From positions 27,053-91,052 of the forward strand of contig CANJBZ010000014.1 of assembly GCA_947473475.1 (NCBI GenBank): a DNA stretch of 64,000 bases. Reading direction: 5' to 3'. The notes beneath the pieces were generated by a model. It made no database searches. It had not been told where the DNA came from and saw only the letters and a program-made list of their open reading frames with translations. The translations under genes and the position numbers were made by a program. Below, piece by piece: positions 43,439 to 53,075 of the stretch. Numbering within the stretch: the first letter of the stretch is position 1; the number at the start of each line of letters is the position of its first letter. The stretch comes from Alphaproteobacteria bacterium (GTDB taxonomy: Bacteria; Pseudomonadota; Alphaproteobacteria; Micropepsales; Micropepsaceae).

Positions 43439-45720
43439 TGCGCGGCAGTTGCACCCGGCAGGTTGCTGGAACCGCTCGCTACAGTTCGCGCTGTAGACGC
43501 CTGACGGATGGCATTCATGCTCATGGGGTTGGGGCGATACAGGTCGGCAATGATGCCGAGCTTCTGGTCCGCATTGTTCAGCCGGTTGCGATAGACCTCA
43601 AGGTTTTCCAGCACGCGCTCGACGTAATTGCGCGTCTCCGGGAAGGGAATGGATTCAATCCAATCGACGGGATCGATGCTCGGATCGCGCGGATCGCCAA
43701 ACGTCTCGACCCAGTTGCGGACATTGCTTGGGCCGGCATTGTAGGAGGCAATCGCCAGGATGTAGGAGCCTTCCCAGCGGCCCAGATATTCTGAAATCGT
43801 CGCCATGCCGAGCTGCATATTGTAGTCGGCCTTGGAGAGATCGTTTGGCCGGTAGGGCAGCCCCCTCATGCTCGCGGCGCGCTTTGCCGAAGCCGGCATC
43901 AGCTGCATGAGCCCGCGCGCGCCGGCGGTGCTCACGGCGTTGACGTCGAATTCGCTCTCCTGACGGGCAAGACCCAGCACTAGCGCGGCTTCGGGGGCGT
44001 CGCCGGAAAAAGACGGAATCGGCAGGACCGGGTGGAGATAGGGCTGCAGATAGACATCGTTGTAGCTGGCGTTCTTCGCGACCTTGACGCCGAGGGCCTG
44101 ATCGCCGGTAGACGCGACGAGGTCGGCCAACATGGCGAGCCGCTTGGGATCGGGCGTGTCGGTTGCCAGCGCCAGCGCAAACTGCCGGACCGCCGTGCGA
44201 TCGTTCAAGTCCATCAGCAATTTCATGGCCTGCACGCGCTCGTCCGCTTCGAAGGCCGCGCGCTCAGACGGCAGCGGGTCCGACGTCACGACGTTTACAT
44301 GCAGGAGCGGTGCATCGGCGAGATTGGCCAGCGCGAGTTGTCCGTAGAACACTGCGGGATAGGCGGCGGCGAGGCGATATTCAGCGGCGGCATCGGCCGG
44401 CTTGTTCATCGCTTCAGCGGTGCGCGCCAGCCAGTAATGCGCGCGCGCCACGCTGATCGGGTACGTCACGCCTTTCGCCAGCCGGTCGAAATGCCGGAAG
44501 GCGAGGTCGGGCCGATGCTGGTATTTCAGCGCAATCCAGCCGGCCAGGAATTCCGCATCCATGAAGGCGTTGCCGGCTTCCGGATTGAGGGCGGGCGCCG
44601 AGGCGAGCTGATAAGCGATATCGTACTTGCCCACCTTCATGGCATCGCGCGCCATAATCTGCCGTTCCACCGACCAACGTTCCGGCGCCGCCAAGGCGTC
44701 TTTGTCGGCCGGCGCCTTGGTCATCAATTCCCAGGCGTCCTCGTCCTGATCGCGTCGGCGCAAGGCGCGCGAAGCTTCGAAGATGAGTTCCGGATCCTTG
44801 CGCACCGTTTCCGGCAGCGATGCCAGCAGCGTTTTGACCGTGGCCGGACTGGTCTTCAATTGCAGCAACGCGTCCGCCAGCCGGCGCGACTCCGCATCGA
44901 CGCGTGTCATCTGCCGCTTGGCCCCGCCGACGTCTTCACGGGCCACCTGCTTCAGCAGGCGAGCGCGATGCTCCGCAGGCCCAAGCACATTGGCGTAGGT
45001 CGCGGCAATGCGGTTTTCGTCGAAGGGCGAGAAGGTGAATTCGCACCAGCCCTTGCGGATCAGCGCGATCCCCTCGGCCCGCTTGCCGGTGTCCATCATG
45101 GCCGCGCCAAGACGGATATTGCCGTTGCCGGAAATGGGCGGATGCGCTGAGAACCAGGAAATGACTTCGCGCGGATCGAGATCGTCCGGCATGGTTTTTT
45201 CGGCGCGCGCGGTCAGGGCATCGCGGCGCGGCCAATTGGGATGTTCGTTCAAGAAGGCGCTGATCGACTCAAAGCTCGCACCGCTCATGTCGTCGAGCAG
45301 ATAGCGCCACTCCACAATCAGGCGGCCAATCTGGCTTCCGGATTCGGCAGCGAGCAGGCGCGCGCGATTCCAGTTCTTGCCGGACGTGGCGAATGCTTGA
45401 GCCAGCAGGCTGCGATTGGTGTTCGCCTCGCTGCTTCCCGTCTTGCCGGAATCCTTGGCCGCCGGTTGAGGGGCGGCATCGGCCTGGAGCGATGGTTTGG
45501 CGACCGGGATAGGAATCGAGTCCACGTCGTCGGGCGCAGACGCCTTTGCCCGCCCGCTGTTTTTGCTGGGGGCGCTGACGGCGGCGGATGATTTGGTGTG
45601 AGGTTTTTCAGGCTTTGCCAGCACGCCGGTTGCCGTGGGCAACAGCGCAAGTCCGAGCGACAGAGCCGTGATGATGGGGCCCTTAGCGGTCAGTCCGAAA
45701 CGGTTACGCGCTTTACGCAC
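43435..45720 (-). CDS. Soluble lytic murein transglycosylase
   Basis: A 761-residue exported enzyme with a signal sequence (ITALSLGLALLPTATGVLA), a Ser/Pro/Lys-rich linker, a long alpha-helical U-shaped domain (TPR-like repeats, about 100-580) and a C-terminal SLT domain. LARQESEFDVNAVSTAGARG holds the catalytic Glu, followed by GLMQLMPASAK and IASYNAGPSNVRNW. It cleaves peptidoglycan to 1,6-anhydromuropeptides. It resembles Slt70. It is the first gene of a two-gene operon with the hydrolase. Confidence 0.92.
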   Translation of the reverse strand: MRKARNRFGLTAKGPIITALSLGLALLPTATGVLAKPEKPHTKSSAAVSAPSKNSGRAKASAPDDVDSIPIPVAKPSLQADAAPQPAAKDSGKTGSSEANTNRSLLAQAFATSGKNWNRARLLAAESGSQIGRLIVEWRYLLDDMSGASFESISAFLNEHPNWPRRDALTARAEKTMPDDLDPREVISWFSAHPPISGNGNIRLGAAMMDTGKRAEGIALIRKGWCEFTFSPFDENRIAATYANVLGPAEHRARLLKQVAREDVGGAKRQMTRVDAESRRLADALLQLKTSPATVKTLLASLPETVRKDPELIFEASRALRRRDQDEDAWELMTKAPADKDALAAPERWSVERQIMARDAMKVGKYDIAYQLASAPALNPEAGNAFMDAEFLAGWIALKYQHRPDLAFRHFDRLAKGVTYPISVARAHYWLARTAEAMNKPADAAAEYRLAAAYPAVFYGQLALANLADAPLLHVNVVTSDPLPSERAAFEADERVQAMKLLMDLNDRTAVRQFALALATDTPDPKRLAMLADLVASTGDQALGVKVAKNASYNDVYLQPYLHPVLPIPSFSGDAPEAALVLGLARQESEFDVNAVSTAGARGLMQLMPASAKRAASMRGLPYRPNDLSKADYNMQLGMATISEYLGRWEGSYILAIASYNAGPSNVRNWVETFGDPRDPSIDPVDWIESIPFPETRNYVERVLENLEVYRNRLNNADQKLGIIADLYRPNPMSMNAIRQASTARTVASGSSNLPGATAAQ

Positions 45721-45891
45721 TCGAAAAGCCCCGGCGTTCAGCCCTCAAGGATGGTAAATCATACCAGCGATCTTGATGCTCTTACCACTCACATCGGCGC
45801 GTTATATCCGATTTGGGGTGAATTCTTTGCGTGGTTGCGCGCGCGGCGCTAAGGTCGCTATGGGAATACTAGAAAATCATTAGGGATTGGT

Positions 45892-46785
45892 ATGGCTGTC
45901 GTCGATCGTTTGAAGGGTTCCATCACTGCGCTCATCACGCCGTTCAAGAACGGCGAATTGGACGAGGCGGCGTTCAAGCGGCTTGTCGAATGGCAGATCA
46001 TCGAGGGAACGCATGGCTTGGTGCCGGTCGGCACAACCGGCGAATCGCCCACGCTCAACCACAGGGAACATATGCGCGTGGTTGAGCTGTGCGTGCAGAC
46101 GGCAAGGGGCAGGGTGCCTGTCATTGCCGGGGCCGGCTCCAATTCGACCAAGGAAGCCATCGAGCTGACGCGTCACGCCAAGGAAGTCGGCGCCGATGCC
46201 GCTCTCTCCGTCACGCCCTATTACAACAAGCCGACGCAGGAGGGCGTGTATCGCCATTTCGCCAGCATCGCCGAAGCGGTCGATATTCCTATCGTGCTCT
46301 ACAATATTCCGGGCCGCAGCATCGTTACGATTTCGACGGATACGATGGTGCGGCTGGCGGCGATAGCGAACATCGTTGGCGTCAAGGATGCGATTGGCGA
46401 TGTCGCAAGGTCCAGCCGCGACCGGGCTGGGTTGCCCAAGAGCTTCGTCCGGCTCTCGGGCGATGATGGTTCCGCGCTCGGATTCTCGGCGCATGGCGGC
46501 ATCGGATGCATTTCGGTCACCTCCAATGTCGCGCCCAGGCTTTGCGCGGAATTCCAGAACGCCTGCCTCGCCGGCGATTACGCCAAGGCGGTGCTCTATC
46601 AGGACCTGTTGATGCCGCTGCATGACGGGCTGTTCTGCGAGGCGAGCCCGTCACCCACCAAATACGCGGCGTCCCTGCTTGGGCTTTGCGAACCGGACGT
46701 GCGTCTTCCGATCGTTCCCATGACGGACGCCGGCAAAGCGACAGTCCGGGCAGCGATGTTGCACGCCGGACTGATCAAGGACTGA
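45892..46785 (+). CDS. dapA: 4-hydroxy-tetrahydrodipicolinate synthase
   Basis: A 297-residue TIM-barrel enzyme condensing pyruvate with aspartate semialdehyde in lysine/diaminopimelate synthesis. Motifs are [12 protein letters not shown], the catalytic Tyr in [12 protein letters not shown], and the Schiff-base Lys in [10 protein letters not shown]. The start is an ATG after AGGGATTGGT. smpB follows one base later, so they form an operon. Confidence 0.96.
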   Translation: MAVVDRLKGSITALITPFKNGELDEAAFKRLVEWQIIEGTHGLVPVGTTGESPTLNHREHMRVVELCVQTARGRVPVIAGAGSNSTKEAIELTRHAKEVGADAALSVTPYYNKPTQEGVYRHFASIAEAVDIPIVLYNIPGRSIVTISTDTMVRLAAIANIVGVKDAIGDVARSSRDRAGLPKSFVRLSGDDGSALGFSAHGGIGCISVTSNVAPRLCAEFQNACLAGDYAKAVLYQDLLMPLHDGLFCEASPSPTKYAASLLGLCEPDVRLPIVPMTDAGKATVRAAMLHAGLIKD

Positions 46786-46786
46786 A

Positions 46787-47260
46787 ATGGCAAAGAAAAA
46801 GGATGACGATCAAAAGGTCGTCGCCGACAACCGCAAGGCGCGCCACGAGTACTTCATCGAGTCCACGCTGGAAGCGGGCCTGATGCTGGTGGGCAGCGAA
46901 GTGAAATCGCTGCGCACGGGCAAAGCCAATATCGGTGAATCCTACGCCCAGGCGAAGGACGGCGAGATATTCCTCGTCAACGCCTACATCCCCGAATACC
47001 TCATGGCGAACCGCTTCAATCACGAGCCGCGCCGCGTGCGCAAATTGCTGGTGCGCAAAGGCGAGGTGCGCCGGCTGTCGGCGGCCATTCAGCGCGAAGG
47101 CATGACGCTGATTCCCCTACGGGTTTATTTCAATCCGAAAGGCATGGCGAAGATCGAATTGGGTCTCGCCAAGGGCAAGAAGCTGCACGACAAGCGCCAG
47201 ACCGAAAAAGCGCGCGACTGGGCCCGCGATAAGGCCCGGCTGATGCGCGCAAAGGGTTGA
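46787..47260 (+). CDS. smpB: SsrA-binding protein SmpB
   Basis: A 157-residue small basic protein required for tmRNA-mediated rescue of stalled ribosomes. It shows [33 protein letters not shown], and the C-terminal [15 protein letters not shown] tail that enters the decoding centre. rnr, which degrades tmRNA-tagged messages, is also in this window but distant. Confidence 0.97.
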   Translation: MAKKKDDDQKVVADNRKARHEYFIESTLEAGLMLVGSEVKSLRTGKANIGESYAQAKDGEIFLVNAYIPEYLMANRFNHEPRRVRKLLVRKGEVRRLSAAIQREGMTLIPLRVYFNPKGMAKIELGLAKGKKLHDKRQTEKARDWARDKARLMRAKG

Positions 47261-47266
47261 GCGGCC

Positions 47267-47944
47267 ATGGCGGACGACACACCTGAAAAGCCGGGCTTGT
47301 TGGGACAGATCAAGGACAAGCTCATTCGCTCGAAAGAGGAGTGGGCGAAAGTGGGACGTTTGCTGACGGGCCGTCCCGACATGGGCCACGTCAATCGCCT
47401 GCCGCCGGGACAGAAGGAAGTGAAGAACTGGCCGGTGTTGGATTTGGGCGTGCAGCCCGATATTCGCCCGGATGCGTGGCGGCTGGAAATCGGCGGCTTG
47501 GTGGAAACGCCGGTGGTCTGGACGCTGGACGAATTCATGGCGCAGCCGCAGGAGGATTTCCTCTCCGACATTCACTGCGTCACGCAATGGAGCCGCTACG
47601 ACAATCATTGGCGCGGGGTCTCGGCGCGGCACATTCTGGAGCTCGCGAAGCCGAAGCCCGAAGTGCAGCACGTGCTGTTTCATTCCTTCGACGGCTACAC
47701 CACCAATGTGAAGCGCGTCGTATTTGAAGAGACCAACGTGCTGCTGGCGCACTCCTGGGAGGGCAAGCCGATTTCACGCGAGCACGGCGGGCCGGTGCGC
47801 GTGATCGTTCCGGACTGGTATTTCTGGAAGAGCCCGAAATGGATCAGCCGGATCGAGTTCACCGCCGACGATCAGCCGGGCTTCTGGGAAGTGCGCGGCT
47901 ACCATAACGAAGGTGATCCTTGGAAAGAGGAACGCTATGGGTAG
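47267..47944 (+). CDS. Sulfite oxidase-like molybdopterin oxidoreductase
   Basis: A 225-residue single-domain protein of the sulfite-oxidase fold. The Mo-cofactor-binding Cys lies in SDIHCVTQWSRYDNHW, and GGPVRVIVPDWYFWKSPKWI is the other conserved block. No signal peptide or Tat motif is seen, so it is cytoplasmic, unlike MsrP. The substrate is unknown. It starts six bases after smpB and is probably in the same transcript. Confidence 0.85.
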   Translation: MADDTPEKPGLLGQIKDKLIRSKEEWAKVGRLLTGRPDMGHVNRLPPGQKEVKNWPVLDLGVQPDIRPDAWRLEIGGLVETPVVWTLDEFMAQPQEDFLSDIHCVTQWSRYDNHWRGVSARHILELAKPKPEVQHVLFHSFDGYTTNVKRVVFEETNVLLAHSWEGKPISREHGGPVRVIVPDWYFWKSPKWISRIEFTADDQPGFWEVRGYHNEGDPWKEERYG

Positions 47945-47951
47945 AACAAGG

Positions 47952-48068
47952 GTGTCATGGCCCGGCTTGATCCCCGCTTTTGCGGGGACGCCACCCAGCC
48001 GCCGCGCGTCGGCGCGGCGAATGAGTTTTATGATTGCCTGGATGGCCCGCTGTTGCGGGCCATGACAC
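47952..48068. repeat. GTCATGGCCCGG-type palindromic repeat, copy 3
   Basis: Terminal inverted repeats GTGTCATGGCCCG and CGGGCCATGACAC are perfect 13-base arms, with inner palindromes CCCGCTTTTGCGGG and CCGCGCGTCGGCGCGG. It fills the space between the molybdopterin oxidoreductase and the isochorismatase-like gene. The in-frame upstream extension of the latter is repeat-encoded. Confidence 0.8.
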
Positions 48069-48082
48069 GAGAGGTAGGAAGC

Positions 48083-48817
48083 ATGCCGGAACAGATTTGG
48101 GATGAATTTCTGACGGAGCGGGACAAGGCGGTGTTCGCGGCGGCCGGTTACGGCGTGCGTGCGGGCTTTGGCAAACGCCCGGCGCTGCTGGTGATCGACG
48201 TGTCCTACGCCTTCTGCGGCGACAAGCCTGAGCCGATCCTTGAATCCATCAAGCGGTGGCGCAATTCGTGCGGTGAAGACGCGTGGGCCGGCATCGCGCA
48301 GATCAAACGGCTGATCGACAAGGCGCATGAGAAGGCGTTGCCGGTGATCTATACGACGGGCGTGCGCCGCGCCGACAATTGGGACGCGGGCGCCTGGGCA
48401 CGGAAGAACTCGCGCAACGGCGAAGCGCCGAAGTCCGGCAGCAATCGCGACGGCTACGAGATCATCGATGAGATCGCGCCGGGGCCGAAGGACCTCGTGA
48501 TTTACAAGCAGAAGCCATCGGGGTTTTTCGCCACCCCTATGGCGGGCTATCTCACACAGCTTCAATGCGACAGCGTTGTTGTTGTAGGCACCTCTACGTC
48601 GGGCTGCGTGCGCGCCACCGTCCTTGATGCGTTCAGCAACAATTATCGCGTCGCGATGGTGGAAGACGGCTGCTTCGACCGCAGCCAGGCGAGCCACGCG
48701 CTTACGCTGTGCGACATGAACGCGAAATATGCCGACGTCGTGAAAACGGACGAGGTGCTGACCTACTTCGACACGCTGCAGCTCGGCCTGTTCGATCTGC
48801 CACGAGGCACGTCATGA
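48083..48817 (+). CDS. Isochorismatase-family cysteine hydrolase
   Basis: A 244-residue protein of the isochorismatase-like fold, closest in pattern to N-carbamoylsarcosine amidase/maleamate amidohydrolase. The triad is visible: Asp in ALLVIDVSYAF, Lys in YKQKPSGFF, and Cys in STSGCVRATVLDAF. ATG 48083 follows GAGGTAGGAAGC; longer frames are encoded by the repeat upstream and were rejected. The substrate cannot be assigned. Confidence 0.85.
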   Translation: MPEQIWDEFLTERDKAVFAAAGYGVRAGFGKRPALLVIDVSYAFCGDKPEPILESIKRWRNSCGEDAWAGIAQIKRLIDKAHEKALPVIYTTGVRRADNWDAGAWARKNSRNGEAPKSGSNRDGYEIIDEIAPGPKDLVIYKQKPSGFFATPMAGYLTQLQCDSVVVVGTSTSGCVRATVLDAFSNNYRVAMVEDGCFDRSQASHALTLCDMNAKYADVVKTDEVLTYFDTLQLGLFDLPRGTS

Positions 48818-48821
48818 ATCC

Positions 48822-48968
48822 ACCCTCCCCTTGAGGGAGGGTCGAACGCGACGTAGCCCGAAGGGCGAAGTCGGGTTCGGGGAGGGGATTGGACGGCGGC
48901 AAGTAATCCCCTCCCCGAAATTGCTTCGCTTCGCTCTCGCAATTTCGACCCTCCCTCAAGGGGAGGGT
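48822..48968. repeat. Palindromic element with ACCCTCCCCTTGAGGGAGGGT ends
   Basis: A 147-base unit. The outer ends are inverted copies (CCCTCCCCTTGAGGGAGGG then TCGAA; and TTTCGA then CCCTCCCTCAAGGGGAGGG). The inner arms CGGGTTCGGGGAGGGGATT and AATCCCCTCCCCGAAATT pair too. It is of the same design as 37049-37192. It separates the convergent isochorismatase-like gene and parC. Confidence 0.8.
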
Positions 48969-48975
48969 AGGATTT

Positions 48976-51234
48976 TCACCGAAAGTCTTCGGGTTTTTCG
49001 AAGCCTTTGGCGGCGAAGCCGCGCGGCGTGACGCGTCCAGCTTGCGCGCGGGCGCCGCGATACTCCTTTAATTCGCTGGCCGAGAAGGTACGCCCGTTCG
49101 CGTCGCGCAAGCCTTCCTTCCAATTGTACATCACCACATCGGCCAATTCGCCCTCACTATAACGCTGCAGAATTACGCCACGGCCGCGCGCCAATTCCGG
49201 TGCCTCATCGGCGGGAAACACCAGGAGCTTGCGGTTCTTGCCGAGCACCGCGACGGAATTGCCTTCCGCGAGCGTGCATACCAAGGCTTCCACATTGGGC
49301 GGGACGTTCATCACCCTTTTGCCGGAACGCGTCATCGCGACGGCTTCGTCTTCATTGGTGATAAACCCATGTCCGGATGTGGCGGCCAACAGCAGTTTGC
49401 GTCCCTCCTGATGGACGAACATGATGGTGATGTCGGCCTCGGGCGGCAAATCGATAAAGTCGCGCAACGGTTCGCCAAGGCCGCGCCCGCCCGGCAGCTT
49501 CGCACAGTCGAGCGTGAAGAACCGGCCGTCCGTCGCGAACAGCATCAGCCTGTCCGTCGTTTGCGCATGCAGCCAGAATTTGCGCTTGTCGCCTTCGCGA
49601 TATTTCACGGAATCGTTTTCTTCCTGGTGCCCTTTCACCGTCCGTATCCAGAGTTTTTCGGAACAGACGATGGTGATCGGCTCTTTCGGAACAGCGGTCG
49701 CGAGTTCGGCAAGCTCCTCCGCGACGGCCAGGATTTTCTCGACGTCTTCCGCCCGCGCGATCTCGGTCCGGCGCGCGCCGAGATCGGTTTTCAATCCGAA
49801 GCGGCGGTCGATATCCCTGACTTCTTCGATCAGCTTCTCGGATTGCTGTCTTTCGGACCCAAGCAGCTTGGTGAGCTCTTTCTGCTCCTTGGTGAGCGCG
49901 GTGTGCTCCTCACGGATTTGCATTTCTTCCAGCTTGCGCAACGCCCGCAGCCGCATGTTCAGAATGGCTTCCGCCTGCCGGTCGGTCAGCCTGAACGCCG
50001 CCATCAGTTTCGGTTTGGGCTCATCCTCCGTGCGGATGATCTTGATGACCTTGTCGAGGTTCAAATAGACGGCGAGATAGCCTTCCAGAACCTCCAGCCG
50101 GTCGGCGATCTTCGCCAAACGAAACCGCGTACGCCGGCCCAGGACTTCGCGGCGGTGATCGATGAACGCTTGCAGCGCCTCGCGCAAACTCATCACGCGC
50201 GGCGTCACGCCCATGTCGAGCACGTTCAGGTTCAAGCTGATCCGCGTTTCCAGATCGGTCTGCCGGAAAAGCTGCTCCATCAGAATTTCCGGTTCGGCGG
50301 TGCGGCTCTTGGGCGTCAGCACGACGCGGATGTCTTCGGTCGATTCGTCGCGGATGTCGTCGAGCAGCGGCAGCTTCTTCTCTTCCAGAAGCTGCGCGAT
50401 GCGCTCGATCAGTTTGGCCTTCTGCACCTGATAGGGAATTTGATCGATGACGATTTGATAGGCGCCGCGGGGACCCTCTTCGCGATGCCACCGCGCGCGG
50501 ACCCGGAACGAGCCGCGCCCCGTGCGATAGGCTTCCTGAACGCTGGCGGGATCATCAATTAAAATACCGCCGGTTGGAAAATCCGGGCCGCGCACATGCT
50601 TGAAAATAGTGCGATCCTGGACCTTTGGATTTTCGATCATCGCAATGATGGCCTGGCACAACTCGCCCGCATTGTGCGGCGGGATTGACGTCGCCATGCC
50701 CACGGCAATGCCGGTCGAGCCATTGGCCAGCAGATTGGGGAACGCGCCCGGCAGAACGATCGGCTCGCGGTCTTCGCCGTCATAGGTGGGGCGGAAATCG
50801 ACGGCGTCTTCGTCCAGACCCGTCAGCAGCGCTTCGGCAACGGCGGTGAGGCGGCTTTCCGTGTACCGCATGGCCGCCGGATTATCGCCGTCGACATTGC
50901 CGAAATTTCCCTGCCCTTCGACCAGCGGATAACGGACGGCGAAATCCTGCGCGAGGCGGACCAGCGCGTCGTAGACGGCCTGGTCGCCATGCGGGTGGAA
51001 CTTACCGATGACGTCACCGACCACGCGCGCGCATTTCTTGAAACCGGCGGCCGGGTTCAGCCCCAGTTCGCGCATTGCATGCAGCAGGCGGCGGTGAACG
51101 GGCTTCAGCCCGTCACGCGCGTCCGGCAAGGCGCGTGACGTGATCGTCGATAGGGCATAGGCCAGATAACGCTCGGACAGCGCCTTGCCGAGCGGCTCCG
51201 GCCGTATGTCGTCCTTCAGGGGAAGTTCACCCAT
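48976..51234 (-). CDS. parC: DNA topoisomerase IV subunit A
   Basis: A 752-residue type IIA topoisomerase subunit. The N-terminus has [27 protein letters not shown], then [22 protein letters not shown] and the catalytic Tyr124 in [11 protein letters not shown] coiled-coil tower and a C-terminal beta-pinwheel follow. It decatenates daughter chromosomes with ParE, which is not in the window. The stop is eight bases from the palindromic element. It lies 30 bases downstream of recO. Confidence 0.95.
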   Translation of the reverse strand: MGELPLKDDIRPEPLGKALSERYLAYALSTITSRALPDARDGLKPVHRRLLHAMRELGLNPAAGFKKCARVVGDVIGKFHPHGDQAVYDALVRLAQDFAVRYPLVEGQGNFGNVDGDNPAAMRYTESRLTAVAEALLTGLDEDAVDFRPTYDGEDREPIVLPGAFPNLLANGSTGIAVGMATSIPPHNAGELCQAIIAMIENPKVQDRTIFKHVRGPDFPTGGILIDDPASVQEAYRTGRGSFRVRARWHREEGPRGAYQIVIDQIPYQVQKAKLIERIAQLLEEKKLPLLDDIRDESTEDIRVVLTPKSRTAEPEILMEQLFRQTDLETRISLNLNVLDMGVTPRVMSLREALQAFIDHRREVLGRRTRFRLAKIADRLEVLEGYLAVYLNLDKVIKIIRTEDEPKPKLMAAFRLTDRQAEAILNMRLRALRKLEEMQIREEHTALTKEQKELTKLLGSERQQSEKLIEEVRDIDRRFGLKTDLGARRTEIARAEDVEKILAVAEELAELATAVPKEPITIVCSEKLWIRTVKGHQEENDSVKYREGDKRKFWLHAQTTDRLMLFATDGRFFTLDCAKLPGGRGLGEPLRDFIDLPPEADITIMFVHQEGRKLLLAATSGHGFITNEDEAVAMTRSGKRVMNVPPNVEALVCTLAEGNSVAVLGKNRKLLVFPADEAPELARGRGVILQRYSEGELADVVMYNWKEGLRDANGRTFSASELKEYRGARAQAGRVTPRGFAAKGFEKPEDFR

Positions 51235-51264
51235 TTAAGCCACCACAAATCGTTGAAGGGGGTT

Positions 51265-52011
51265 TTAGTCCGATTCGCGCATGCCGCGGGCGGCGAGATC
51301 GGTCAGGCGGATGCGGGCTTCCGGAATAGCGCGATTGTGCGGCGTCAGCACCCATTGTTCCAGGAAGTGCGCCGTCAGTTGCAAGCCCGCCAGCAGGTCG
51401 TCCGCGTTCGCCTCGCCTGCCTGCCGGCCCAGGAGAAAGGCAGGCAAGGACAAGAGCCGTCCCCGGTAGGGCGCCCCGGCATCGCGCGAAACCGCGCGCC
51501 CTGTTCGGGGCGAAACGTAAATCAAATCGTCGGGTGTTCCCGTAGCCGCGCAGCGGGCGAGATCCAGGCCAAAGCCGAGTTCGTTCAGCAGTCCGATTTC
51601 CCAGTGTACGAACAGGGGCCCCCAATCCGCGAAGCCGTGGGCGGCAATCATCTCCAGCAGCGCGTCGGCTCCTTCAAAGGCCGCCTCGTGCGGTTCGCGT
51701 TCCGGCAGAACCGCCCCCGCAATGGCCGCCAGCGCGTTCAGTCCCGCTAGAGACGCGCGTTCCTCAAAGAAGTCGGACGCGCGCGACTTAGCCAGTTCGA
51801 CGGTGAAATTGCCCAGATGGTCCGGCAGCCGTGCGCGCCATGTCAGCGTGATGCGGTTGCCCGGCTGGAGCACCGCCCTTCCCTTGGACGTGGAGCCGCC
51901 ACGCACCATGCCGAGGTGACGCCCATGGGCGCGCGTCAGCGCTTCCAGGATGCCGGAGGTCTCTCCGTGCGTCCGTAAGGAAAGCACAATCGCGTCGTCA
52001 GACCATTCCAT
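51265..52011 (-). CDS. recO: DNA repair protein RecO
   Basis: A 248-residue recombination mediator that helps RecR load RecA. It starts MEWSDDAIVLSLRTHGETSGILEALTRAHGRH with the OB fold (GMVRGG, GNRITLTWRARL) and continues with the helical domain (ALAAIAGAVLPEREPHEAAF) and FLLGRQAGEA near the C-terminus. ATG 52011 is chosen; the extension upstream to 52065 is encoded by a repeat. Confidence 0.92.
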   Translation of the reverse strand: MEWSDDAIVLSLRTHGETSGILEALTRAHGRHLGMVRGGSTSKGRAVLQPGNRITLTWRARLPDHLGNFTVELAKSRASDFFEERASLAGLNALAAIAGAVLPEREPHEAAFEGADALLEMIAAHGFADWGPLFVHWEIGLLNELGFGLDLARCAATGTPDDLIYVSPRTGRAVSRDAGAPYRGRLLSLPAFLLGRQAGEANADDLLAGLQLTAHFLEQWVLTPHNRAIPEARIRLTDLAARGMRESD

Positions 52012-52020
52012 GGCGAGGGG

Positions 52021-52093
52021 GTGAGTAGTGAATAGTGAGCGGTGAGGTAGAGCGGGTCGCGCCACCGTTCACCACTCACTACTCACTACTCAC
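52021..52093. repeat. GTGAGTAGTGAATAGTGAG inverted repeat between era and recO
   Basis: The left arm is built from AGTAGTGA/ATAGTGAG units, and the right arm has CACTCACTACTCACTACTCAC. The arms are largely complementary over about 25 bases around a GC-rich centre. It lies inside the lepB-rnc-era-recO transcription unit. Confidence 0.65.
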
Positions 52094-52148
52094 GCTTTGA
52101 ACAACCCGTGAACGGATCTCATGCACAGGCTGGGGATAACTCAGTAAC

Positions 52149-53075
52149 TCATTGATCTCGTGGGAATTCCAGGCCCCACTCCCGGTAATGTGCAATCTTA
52201 TCTCCCCAGCCTGCCAGGACCTTGGTGTGGAGGAAAAGGTGTACGCGGCGGCCGAACAGGTCTTCCATCTCCCTGCGTGACGCTTCGCCGATCCATTTAA
52301 TGGCGCTGCCGCCTTTGCCGATAACGATCGCCTTCTGCCCTTCCCGTTCGACAAAGATGGTTTGGTCGATACGGACGGAGCCATCCTTCAGCTCCTTCCA
52401 GGAGTCCGTCAGGACCGTCGAGGCGTAGGGAAGCTCATCGTGCAGCCGCAGATAGAGCTTTTCGCGCGTGATTTCCGCCGCGAGCAGGCGTGAGGGAATG
52501 TCCGCGGCCTGATCTTCCGGGTACAGAAAAGGCCCCAGCGGCATCCGCTTTTCGGCGTATTTCAACAGCGCCTCAAGCCCATCGCCTTTGGTGGCGGAGA
52601 TCATGAAGGTTTCGTCGAACACGCCGGTCTGATTGAGGCGCTCCGCCAAAGGGAGCAATTGATCGCGCTTTACCGAGTCGATCTTGTTGAGCACCAGCGC
52701 GGCTTTTTTGCCCGCCTGCTTCAGCCCGTCGACGATGCGATCGGTATCCACCCCGGCTAAGCATGAAGCATGGGCGGAAAGTTCCGGCGCATCCACCATA
52801 ACGAGAATGGCATCGGCGTCAGCCGCTCCGCCCCAGGCCGCTTTGACCATGGCACGGTCAAGCCGCCGCTTCGGCGCGAAGATTCCGGGCGTATCGACGA
52901 ACACAATCTGCGCATTGCCGTGCATCGCGATACCGCGCACCGGAATGCGCGTCGTCTGCACTTTCTGGCTGACGATAGAGACTTTCTGACCGACCAGCGC
53001 ATTGACCAGCGTCGACTTACCGGCGTTCGGCGCGCCAAGCACCGCAACGAATCCACAGTGGGTGGTCGCGCTCAT
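52149..53075 (-). CDS. era: GTPase Era
   Basis: A 308-residue GTPase that assists 16S rRNA maturation and 30S assembly. G1 GAPNAGKSTLVNALVG, G2 TTRIPVRG, G3 FVDTPGIF, G4 LNKIDSV and a C-terminal KH domain (EGQKAIVIGKGGSAIKWIGEASR) are visible. ATG 53075 overlaps the rnc stop (ATGA). Upstream in-frame ATGs would lie inside rnc and were rejected. Confidence 0.97.
   Translation of the reverse strand: MSATTHCGFVAVLGAPNAGKSTLVNALVGQKVSIVSQKVQTTRIPVRGIAMHGNAQIVFVDTPGIFAPKRRLDRAMVKAAWGGAADADAILVMVDAPELSAHASCLAGVDTDRIVDGLKQAGKKAALVLNKIDSVKRDQLLPLAERLNQTGVFDETFMISATKGDGLEALLKYAEKRMPLGPFLYPEDQAADIPSRLLAAEITREKLYLRLHDELPYASTVLTDSWKELKDGSVRIDQTIFVEREGQKAIVIGKGGSAIKWIGEASRREMEDLFGRRVHLFLHTKVLAGWGDKIAHYREWGLEFPRDQ

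Noticed and set aside
52021..52093. Possible CRISPR-like short repeats
   Set aside because: The repeated AGTAGTGA/CACTACTC units are the two arms of one hairpin, not regularly spaced direct repeats with unique spacers. No cas gene is present.
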